Positions 44,579 to 54,589 of a stretch of 54,589 bases of DNA are shown piece by piece. Where the stretch lies: positions 13,859,504 through 13,914,092 of the forward strand of contig NC_049995.1 of the NCBI RefSeq assembly GCF_000003815.2, in the 5' to 3' direction. Below the pieces are notes generated by a model. It saw nothing but the letters and a program-made list of their open reading frames with translations, did no database searches and was not told the origin of the DNA. Position 1 is the stretch's first letter; every line of letters begins with the position of its first letter. Origin of the DNA: Branchiostoma floridae. Taxonomy: Eukaryota; Chordata; Leptocardii; Amphioxiformes; Branchiostomatidae. The position numbers were made by a program, and so were the translations under genes.

Positions 44579-47194
44579 AAGTAGCTACTAGCGGAAGAGT
44601 TAGCGACAGTACTAAATTCAGCACCAAGGACAGCTCTGTACTCTCAGTTCTAGATATGAACTTAGTTTTAAATTAGTAATTCTCGATATCAATGAATTTT
44701 CCATTGGAAATTTTGCAGCACCAATAAACCTGACAATACTGTGCATATTGTCAGCTTTCTGTAATTGCCATAGATACACCTATCTGTATTATACCTGTCA
44801 TTTGCTCAAACTTTGTACGTAGTTGCTACATGTACTTTTAACTACTAGTAATGATAAGGTCCAGAATTTATTTAAGGTACTGTATAACACAGTGTTAAAC
44901 AGTGTACGTTTGTTCCAATATTCTACCTGCAGGTACAATATGCACTCTAATGCTTTTGAAAGACATGAAGGGCGGTTTGAGGAATTAATAAGTCAGTGCC
45001 AAACTGTGGATATACATTGATTGTAGAACTTACTTGTAACATGAAAAGGTTCAGCATTTTCTGATATATCAATGCTCACAAGCTATTCAAGGGCCAATAA
45101 CACAATGTAAAACAGTATAATGATTCAGAAAACCGTTTACGACTTGATTTTGAATTACCGTAGTCAAGCTGTGAAAAGCAAACTAACACCATTCAAAGAC
45201 AGGAAGGGCGGTTTAAGAATTATTTGATTGTGTTTGTTAGAATTTTCAACTGTACAAAAATTTTCCGAAAGACAAATTTAGATTTTGCTTCTTGCCAAAG
45301 GGATAAAGCATGGTGTAATATATACCACACTTTCCCGGTGTAAGTACTAACTTTTGAAACTTTTCAAGATCCCAAACTGGTCGCAAAGTGTTGCCTAAGT
45401 CAAGTTGTGTACTTTATTGGTGGTTACTGCCCTGGCAAACAGAGTGGAGGAGCATAAATCAGCTAGGAACCTTAATTTGGAACGCGGCCACGTGTGGCTT
45501 GGAATAGAACTGTATGACCATAAGATAAATTTTGACTCAAGAAGGTATTACCGCCAATGAAAACGATTTCTTTAAATAAATGTGCTTTTACTGTTAGGCT
45601 TTAACACAAACCTGAATGCATTTTCAAAGTTGAGCAATATTTACGGATTATTAACTGTATCATCTGTAAGCTGACATCGACTGCCTTGCATTGCAATGAC
45701 TTCTGGGTGCAGACTGCAGTTAAGTTCTTTTGGTACTTTCTGGTACTTTCCCTGAAAATTCGGGAACGAACCATTGTTGAAAATTTTCCATTCTTGCATC
45801 TTAACCCCACTAATCTCCGCAGTTTTCAATGTGACAATCTCTGGGTTGGCAAAAGTCAGCCATATGATCCCCAGATGTTAATAAGGTAAATATGCAGCAT
45901 CTGCAATGTTTTGGAGCCCAGACTTGGGGTGTGGCCATGACAGAAAAACAAAACTGTGGCCACTGCATCAGCCTACTGTGTTTCATTCCCAGACGGCAGC
46001 AATTAAGCAGAGAGCCAAATCTAGAGTATTGATTGAGAAGAGTACAAATTTTAGTCCCATTGAGGTGTCAAAGCTTTCATATTGAACTGTTCTGTTCTGT
46101 TCTCAATAATGTTTCCACCAGATCTTGGCCATGCAGGAAGTTAATTTCAATCGCCCATTTAGTTTTGATTAAACTGTGCATGATAAAGGAACAACAGCCA
46201 AGCCTCCAATGATTCTATGACAATTAAATAATATACTTTTGCTCTGAAGTCTCACTTGATTCTTTTACTAACAAAAGGCTCAAGAAAATAAGTTGGCCAG
46301 TGAGACAATATTCAATAGTCATGACTTCCTACTGATTTCATTGTAATATCAAGAATGATAATCTACCAGTCACTTGTTCTGTTCTGTTCAAATATTTTGA
46401 CTGAAAGGTAATTATGTTATTCATTTTGCTTCAGGGTCATCCAATCTGGTGTTTGAAGAATGAATCGCACAAAGTGAAATTTTCCAGTGAGTTTGATCAG
46501 AGTCAAGAAAAACACTGAAAACATATGGTATTAAGAGGACGATTGGGCAAACATCCACTCAGTGGATAAAATGTATACCAAAATACAACTATTGCCAATT
46601 CATAGAAGCTCTTTAGATATCATATTTCTGCTGAAAACCGTTGCAATGTTAATCAGTTCCCCTGATGAAAGGGTGTAACCAAATGAAATAGATAAGTTTG
46701 AAAGTTCTATCATGGAATGCCATGGGTATTGAAACGTTCCTCATTAATTTAATTTGCAGATCAGCTGTTGGGATCACTAAGGCTATTATGACAATCTGTC
46801 AACACCTTGAGTATTCTTGACTAAAGTTTGAACAAATTTGGCCCCTGCAGTTAAAAAAAAGCTGACTGGAGGCCAAAACCTACAGCACTTACTCTATGCC
46901 AAAACACCTATCTACCTGGTCTGAAAAGGTGATAAACTTCTAGACAAGGAAATAGTGAACAAACAGGCCAAGCTAAGACTTTGTGCCAATTGAGACAAGA
47001 ATTATAATCTACTTGGCCTCCTCTACTCGACTACACCAGATTTCCTGTCTTATGCCGCTGTACCCCAAAACGTTACTGCCACAAACTCCAGTGATTATGT
47101 CAGAGGCTTTCAATGCAAATGAGGAGGTATAGAGCAGTGACATCAATGAAGCTATATCCTTGTGGAAAACATTTCTTTTCTTTGTGTATGTGTG
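44579..47194. other. Gene-free unique stretch
   Basis: AT-rich. Opposing short frames at 45601-45889 share the same DNA and have no motifs. No exon-like or repeat structure beyond short GTTCTGTTCTGTTC runs (46086, 46375). Confidence 0.5.
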
Positions 47195-47422
47195 TAACGT
47201 TAGTTCACCTTTATCCGTAGGGTAACCTTTATCTGTTCCTTTTTAAGAACAATGTATTTAGGGAAATCAAGTCGACAGATGGTGGTTTCAAACTGTCGTA
47301 TTTTGACAATAGTACAATTTGAAACTACCTTCCATCGACTTGACACCTTGATACCCTTTGGATACCCTACTTAGCAACACAACGGATATAGGTTACCCGC
47401 GGATAAAGGTGAACTAACGTTA
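47195..47422. mobile_element. TTCACCTTTATCCG-type MITE, copy 2
   Basis: TAACGTTAGTTCACCTTTAT at the left is mirrored at the right over about 33 bp, including GGGTAACC / GGTTACCC. 228 bp, close to the 225 bp of copy 1 at 18707. Confidence 0.82.
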
Positions 47423-47446
47423 ACATCGACTCTCATAGTTCCACCT

Positions 47447-47697
47447 GGTGCCATAATACCGCCACATCAAAAACATTGGCTTTCTTAATAATAAACACCT
47501 AAATATCTGAGTGTATTTACCTCAGGATTACCAATGCTGCATTCGTACATCTATTTGACAGACTATTTTTTCTTGTGGCAGTATTATTAGCTTGGAGTCC
47601 AGCCTTGTTTGCTTTAGTCAACTCCAAAGGTAGCGACCTTTGGGAGCGGACTATAGCAACCAAGGCTGGACTCCAGGTGACGGTATTATGGCATCAG
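47447..47697. mobile_element. Nested inverted-repeat element
   Basis: Outer arms TGGTGCCATAATACCGCCAC and its near mirror GTGACGGTATTATGGCATCA enclose an inner pair, TTGGAGTCCAGCCTTG and CAAGGCTGGACTCCAG (about 47593-47675). This is either one foldback element or one inserted into another. Confidence 0.65.
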
Positions 47698-48021
47698 ATA
47701 AAATCATTAGAGTTGATATTATATATACATGCACCAGGTGTGGAATCTAGGTACAAGAGGCAGTTGAAGACGACTGTGTGCAAGAAAACGTGTCGACTGT
47801 TCAAGAATCGTAGTTTGTAAATCATGATCATTTCTTTTGTCGACGCTTGGCCCTTTGCCAACTTGGACCAACTTAACACCCTGGTTTACCTTTCAACCGT
47901 AATCACAAAATGGATTATGAAGTTTGACAGTTTTACATTTATATCATGGATTGCAATGGATTTTCATCAGTTATGTAAATTAGCAGTCAATTTGCATAAT
48001 ACACATCTAAATATGCGACCA

Positions 48022-48372
48022 GGGTTGTAGCCAGCCTGGAATCATTTTCTGATTTTGAACAGAAATCCTATCAAGTGCCAAAAGCGCTAGATGTCGCTCA
48101 ACGTTCCTAGGGGGTCTGGGGTCCCTGAAAATTTTAAAAATCTAGACCCTCTGAAATGCTATTTCCTGTATTTGGAGGTGTACATTTTGCTCGTAGACTA
48201 AAGCTGTTCAACAGCATCTGTTTGGTGAAGAATTACACAAGGGTTTCAGGGTTTTTATATCTTTACATATCGATTTTTGTCCTTTAGAGAGGTTGGAATG
48301 GGCAAAATCTTTTTCAGTCCCCAGCTGCAAAATTCCGTCAAAGGACGGAAAAACGGACGCTGGCTACAACTC
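48022..48372. mobile_element. GTTGTAGCCAGC-ended MITE
   Basis: GTTGTAGCCAGC at 48024 is mirrored by GCTGGCTACAAC at about 48359-48370. The sub-terminal sequence CGTCAAAGGACGGAAAAACG lies at the right end. Target duplication not resolved. Confidence 0.6.
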
Positions 48373-48851
48373 TACAACTGACCCTAGCAACAACCTGCTC
48401 ACCATTCTTGTACACTGATGGCAAGGACAAAAAATGTCCGACCAGACATTGTTCAGTAGAATCATTTTCAAAGTTACTATTTTTTAAATTTCTGTTTCAA
48501 AAATCTGCAATTATAGGTGACAAAAACTGTATGTATAGGTCCCCTTTAATATTGATGCAAGATAGATAATCAAAATTTTTGAAGTTCAATGTACCAATGT
48601 CCTGATGCCTTTCAGTTTAGCATTGTCAAACTATCTAAATGTATGTAAATCTAGATCTAAATGTTTGACTTTGTTCAATGTCATGTATGAACTGAAAATC
48701 AGTGACTGCTAATAGAAGTTAATAAGAATATTAAGTAGAGATGAGAAAAAATTAGACAATTTGATTTTGAAGCAATCCCTTTTTCATGTCGAAAACAGTA
48801 CGTGATTCTTGAACAGTGATTGAAAGCGTCCAACCAATTTATCCTAATAAA

Positions 48852-49103
48852 GGCCATAACAATTAAATTTCTTGGATCTCGGATTTTGAAAGTGAAAATA
48901 TAGGAAGAGGACATGATAAAGCTAGAGGGTAGGGAGGAAAACTTGAATATGACTCAGTATATTAACCCCATAAAACTGAGTGAACCAAGGCACAAACCTG
49001 GTCCTCAGGCTTCATTACATTTTGTATGTTTTTCCAGTTAAGGGTTTTTTGAAAATGTTGTTTAAACATCCGAGAACCAACAAATTAATAAATTGGTGTG
49101 GCC
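48852..49103. mobile_element. GGCCACACCAATTTAATT-type MITE, diverged copy 2
   Basis: Left GGCCATAACAATTAAATTTC and right AATTAATAAATTGGTGTGGCC form imperfect ends related to the element at 19480. Both flanks read AAA, perhaps a mutated TWA site. Confidence 0.55.
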
Positions 49104-49394
49104 AAAAGTATATTTTTGTCACAACATTATATCTTATTGGTTTCACAGCAAACCTGATTCCTGAACGGTCGGCATGAAAATTCTTCATGCACGTTTATCG
49201 TCTTAGAAAAAAAGTGCCAAGAATTAGAAAACTTGTCCAACCCTGTTGTGTGCATGTGGAAAAGAGGCAGTTAGATTCAGTGTTGATAAATGCTTGATAC
49301 CATGACTGTGATGAAAAGTATCAAGTATGCTTTTGTATATCAAAATATCACCCTTGGAAAAATCTTACTTGCCCGACCAGGCAAGTGTGTTGTG

Positions 49395-49846
49395 CAGTCA
49401 AACCTGTATTAGCGGCCACCTTTGCATAGATACATAGGCTCGTATTGCCCACCTTACTTACTACTTAGACGTAACACTCAAGGTTGGCTCTATGACCCTG
49501 AGCGCCCTTACTTGCTTAGACGTAGTACCTAGGGTTGGCTCTTTGACCCTAGGCACGGAATGGGCAATACTGAGCACCATTGGTACTCAGAAGCGGTACC
49601 AAACATTTGCGGACATGTACGATAGACAGGGAAGATTGATTTAATCATTTAACTCAGTACCTAGTTTGCGGTACGGATAATAAAACGTGAAACGTGAGTG
49701 GATATAATCGACTCCTGGGTGTTGAAATATGGAATGACAGTAAAATTTTGTAGCCCTTGTGGGTGAATTGGTATATAAGTGGCCACCTGTCTACAGTGAT
49801 CACATTTATCCTGTCCCTTGAGTGGCCACTAGACAGGTTTGATGGT
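49395..49846. mobile_element. CAGTCAAACCTGT-ended MITE, long version
   Basis: CAGTCAAACCTGTATTAGCG at the left and GTGGCCACTAGACAGGTTTG at the right are inverted ends like those of the 107-bp element at 22221. Inside is a second inverted pair, CGTATTGCCCA and TGGGCAATACTG (about 49441 and 49560), suggesting a nested insertion. Confidence 0.65.
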
Positions 49847-50099
49847 ACATGTAGGTCATGCACTTTCGCTATCAGCACTTTCACTTGCCCAGGACAATCG
49901 GCTTTGAACTTGTCCAACCTTGCACAAATCATCATGGTTCACAAGGATTTTACCATCCTAAATATGGACCGAGGGAGGCCATTATACACACATACACAAA
50001 GAGAGCAAAACATTTTCCAATTGCCTGGACTGCCCCTTTCCAGTAAACGGAGACCGTTGTGGAAAGGGTGCCTATAAAGCTTTAAAACCAGCTCTCTTC

Positions 50100-52520
50100 T
50101 GTCTGTAACAGGAGAATAAAGAACACCCCTATTTAGAAATGGTCAATATTGGTTTTGATTCAGAATACCTTTTGACTACCACGAACCAAATTGAAGATCT
50201 AGATGTTGAATGAAAATTTGGAACCCTTTGAATTTTAATCCTTTAAGGTTTAAGCTAAGCTCTTCATTTAAAAGCCCCTGTTGTAGGATCAGAAGAGTCA
50301 AAAAGTGATGTTTTTTCTTTACAAAATAAGGTGAATTGATTGATTTTTTACATTCCTAAGTCAGAGCAAATATGCATAATACAAACATTGGGCCAAATTT
50401 GTCAAAAACATGCAGTTTGATAACTTTAAAAACTCGAATGCTTTGTTTTCGTCTGAAATTCTGGGATGAATCAACACGATATTGTGGCAATAATGTTGAT
50501 TATAAACCGCCTAAAATGTGATAGAAATGAAAACAAACTGACCGAATTTTACAATATTTTCAGGTTTGGCGCAAGAAAATGTTGTATACAAGTTTACTAA
50601 ATGGAAACAATAGGCAAAATTTCATTCTATAGAATGTCTCCAGTTTTGGCGCCAAAATCCTACAATAGAGGCCTTTACGTCACATTTAAGTATGCAAATG
50701 TGTGACAGTACTACTATTATGCAAATGTGGTGACGATGCATTGAATGCCTGAGGCATAGTTACTAGACTTTGTGGCACGTTTTGCAGCAATAACGGCATA
50801 ACAACACGAAATTTGCTGCACGAATAGAGGACACCTAAGTAGACTATAATTACCTTGCCATCATCTAGCAGGTAAATCTAAAAGAAACAAAGCTTTACAA
50901 TCCTAATTAGAATAGGACATAATCTCACAATCAAACTTAGCCTTCATATATCAGAAAAAAAACTTCTTTTTGAACTACATTGAAATTACAGATCAACAAA
51001 AGGTTTCAAGGAAACTAAAGATTCAAAATCTTGAATATACCTTCAACATTTGATTAGCAAATTTCATATTTTATTTGGAACAAATACTGGATAAAAGAAC
51101 TTGTTGCATGACCTAAATTGTAGGCTTAACTGCACATTCTAAGAAAACAAGACTAAGTGTCTAACTGATTCAATCTCAGATTGCACCCCAAACATTGAAT
51201 TTTAATATTTTGCATTCTGTGATACACTTCTTTCAATCTCAATCAAAACAAATCTACCCTCAATATTGACAATTTAGCATGTTTCAATCTTCCAAACATT
51301 GAACTTTTCATACTTGGCATTCTCATATTATCCCAGGACAAAAGAAACTTTTCTGTGATACATTGAAGATAAACAAACCACTTCTTACAGTCTCAATCGA
51401 AACGAATCTACCCTCAATATTGACAATTTGGCATTCATGAATATTACACCAACACTGGACAAAATACGATTTGATTTTTTGCACTGACAGTATAAATTAC
51501 AATTATCATGTACACTAATATCGAAGGTTTGAGCCTTTATCTGAACAGAACAGAACAGAACTGTCAATTTGGCAAATTTTGCATTCACCATTTTACTATT
51601 ATAGTCTGTGGATAAAACAGTGTTCATCTTAACTTTGGCCTTAAACAGACAACACAAGGTCTGAACATGCATGACCTGGAATAATTCTGATATCTCTGGC
51701 CCAGTGTTATGGGTTCAATCTTAAATCTTGATTAGAACAGAACAGAACAGGACAAACTTTAAGCATCCAACAGAAAACCAACTACCACGTAAAATCATGA
51801 TAATTAATTGTGATGATGATGATGTTTGTCCCTTATTTGTCAAAGAAAACCCTGGCTTCAGTCACCCTTATTCTTAGATTCACTACTAAATGTTACTAAC
51901 TGTATCATCCGACAGTATTTTTCAGATGTTGTTGACAATAAAGTCAAATAATAAATAATCAGAGACAATGTTTGGCTCTTTCATTTGCCAGGTTGTTTTG
52001 ATTTTAATCAAAACATTTTTTAGCTACCTTTGCATCTCTAATATTTATGATACAAATTCTCTTTGTGAATGGTACTACAACTGCTTAACTGTAACTGTTA
52101 CTGTAAGTAATCTTACCTAAGTTTTCAAATGAAAACTATGTAACAGTGGTGTTCAAGTACTGTCCCTCTGGTTGTTTCAACTACATCAGATTCTAAATAT
52201 CCTATTATTTGTATTAGAAAGTAGAGTTTTAAGGTTTACTCTATCCCTGCTTTGTAGTTTGCGATTGACCAAACGAAAGTAACGTTTTGTCATGTCAATA
52301 AAGCTTGAATGACAACTTAATACTGACAAGTGCAAGCAATTCTTTGAAGATTTTGACATGATGATTTTAAGTGACAAATGCCATGAAATCTGCCTCAATA
52401 AAGCACAACGAATACAGATCAAGAAAATAACCCCAAACTGTTTTGACCAACTGACAATGCACATGTGCTGTTACTTTTAAATCTTTATGTATATTGAGAA
52501 CATGAGGTTCAGATCTCTTC
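50100..52520. other. AT-rich gene-free stretch
   Basis: No coding frame over about 95 codons and none with motifs. A weak repeat (AATCTACCCTCAATATTGAC / AATTTAGCAT) occurs at about 51250 and 51407. Confidence 0.5.
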
Positions 52521-52554
52521 AGCAAGTGAAACGAACAATGTCAAACTATGGGAC

Positions 52555-54589
52555 GACTTAATTTCGGAGGAAAACTCAATTTCAGACCAATTTGAACTCG
52601 GCTTATTATACTTTGGGACTTGATTTTACAGTGAAACTGACAATTTCAGAACAATTTTAGTTAATTACAGTTAGGGACTCTATATGGGGGGATTTGATTT
52701 TACAGTGAAAATAACAATTTCAGACCAATTTAGTTAATTACAGTTAGGGACTCTATATGGGGGGATTTGATTTTACAGTGAAAATGACAATTTCTGACCA
52801 ATTTCAGTTAATTATAGTTAGGGACTCTATATGGGGGGGACTTGATTTTACAGCGAAACAACTATTTCAGACCAATTTAGTTAAGTACAGTTAGGGACTC
52901 TATATGGGGGACTTGATTTTACATTGAAAATAACAATTTCAGACCAATTAAGTTTTAAAGTTCAGTTAGGGATTTTATATGGAGGGACTTGATTTTACAG
53001 TGAAACTAACAATTTCAGACCAATTTAGTTAATTACAGTTAGGGACTCTATATGGGGGGACTTGATTTTACAGTGAAACTAACAATTTCAGACCAATTTA
53101 GTTAATTACAGTTAGGGACTCTATATGGGGGTAGACTTGATTTTACAGTGAAAATAACAATTTCAGACCAATTAAGTTAATTACAGTTAGGGACTCTATA
53201 TGGGGGGACTTGATTTTACAGCGAAATTAACAATTTCTGACCAATTTAGTTAATTACAGTTAAGGACTCTATATGGGGGTAGACTTGATTTTACAGTGAA
53301 AATAACAATTTCAGACCAATTAAGTTAATTACAGTTAGGGACTCTATATGGGGGACTTGATTTTACAGCAAAACTAACAATTTCTGACCAATTTAGTTAA
53401 TTACAGTTAAGGACTCTATATGGGGGGGACTTGATTTTACAGTGAAAATAACAATTTCAGACCAATTTAGGTAACTACAGTTAGGGACTCTATATGGGGG
53501 ACTTGATTTTACAGTGAAACTAACAATTTCTGACCAATTTAGTTAAGTACAGTTAGGGACTCTATATGGAGGGGGACTTGATTTTACAGCAAAACTAACA
53601 ATTTCTGACCAATTTAGTTAATTACAGTTAGGGACTCTATATGGAGGGGGACTTGATTTTACAGCAAAACTAACAATTTCTGACCAATTTAGTTAAGTAC
53701 AGTTAGGGACTCTATATGGGGGACTTGATTTTACAGTGAAAATAACAATTTCAGACCAATTTAGTTAACTACATTTAGGGACTCTATATGGGGGACTAAT
53801 GATTTTACAGTGAAACAACTATTTCTGACCAATTTAGTTAATTACAGTTAGGGACTCTATATGGAGAGGGACTTGATTTTACAGCGAAACTAACCATCTC
53901 TGACCATTTTAGTTAAGTATAGTTAGGGACTCTATATGGGGGACTTGATTTTACAGTGAAACTAACAATTTGCTGTAGCTCGATTATGACGCACTACAGT
54001 TAGGGACTCTATATGGGGGGATTTGATTTTACAGTGAAACTAACAATTTCAGACCAATTTAGTTAATTACAGTTAGGGACTCTATATGGGGGGGGACTTG
54101 ATTTTACAGTGAAACTAACAATTTCTGACCAATTTAGTTAATTACAGTTAGGGACTCTATATGGGGGGGACTTGATTTTACAGTGAAACTAACAATTTCA
54201 GACCAATTTAGTTAATTACAGTTAGGGACTCTATATGGGGGGGGGGACATGAATTTACAGTGAAACTAACAATTTCTGACCAATTTAGTTAATTACAGTT
54301 AGGGACTCTATATGGGGGGACTTGATTTTACAGCGAAATTAACAATTTCTGACCAATTAAGTTAATTACAGTTAGGGACTCTATATGGGGGACTTGATTT
54401 TACAGCAAAACTAACAATTTCTGACCAATTTAGTTAATTACAGTTAAGGACTCTATATGGGGGGGACTTGATTTTACAGTGAAAATAACAATTTCAGACC
54501 AATTTAGGTAACTACAGTTAGGGACTCTATATGGGGGGCTTGATTTTGCAGTGAAACTAACAATTTCTGACCAATTTAGTTAAGTACAG
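52555..54589. repeat. About 73-bp minisatellite, roughly 28 copies, running off the right edge
   Basis: The unit contains GGGACTCTATATGGGGGGAC, TTGATTTTACAGTGAAACTA and ACAATTTCAGACCAATTTAG, then TTAATTACAGTTA. G-run length varies from 5 to 11. Blocks of about 165 bp are identical at 53341 and 54378 (spacing 1037 bp). One unit at about 53965-53995 has a foreign-looking insert (TGCTGTAGCTCGATTATGAC). Confidence 0.95.

Overview
The window is animal nuclear DNA, most likely from amphioxus (Branchiostoma). It holds interrupted genes with GT-AG introns, secreted immunoglobulin (Ig) genes with phase-1 introns, and a vertebrate-like aldo-keto reductase spread over ten short exons. A dense load of short inverted-repeat elements (MITEs), SINE-like repeats and minisatellites surrounds them. 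The species is inferred from style and repeat families, not from a search.

Layout. 1-4008: two related Ig-domain genes lie head to head. A minus-strand gene (three exons, signal peptide plus one complete split Ig domain, continuing past the left edge) and a plus-strand gene (signal peptide plus the first half of an Ig domain only) share a 0.94-kb intergenic region with CRE-like sites. 5426-20866: one complete aldo-keto reductase gene of the AKR1 type, 10 exons, 321 residues, catalytic tetrad intact, poly(A) signal at 21030. Its introns hold at least a dozen MITEs, several SINE-like pieces, a LINE 3' remnant and a five-copy diverged segmental array (intron 4). Four tandem copies of the exon 5 end, including its splice donor, sit at 14870-15182.

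21-54.6 kb: no convincing protein-coding gene. It consists of diverged long tandem repeats (24.4-27.6 kb, about 1.06-kb period), five separate minisatellite arrays (29 bp at 23.0 kb, about 62 bp at 27.6 kb, 60 bp at 32.2 kb, about 103 bp at 39.8 kb, 73 bp from 52.5 kb to the right edge), an apparently perfect 522-bp tandem duplication at 35.5 kb, and further MITEs. One MITE has a clean 9-bp target duplication and there is a perfect 40-bp-arm hairpin at 42.2 kb. Long open frames in the arrays result from repeat periods divisible by three.

The enzyme gene probably acts as a cytosolic NADPH-dependent carbonyl reductase; the Ig genes encode secreted or surface proteins. Nothing suggests that the two work together. 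I see no operon-like or defence-type system. The most unusual items are the multiplied splice donor, the duplication that breaks at a palindrome apex, and the split, divergent Ig gene pair.
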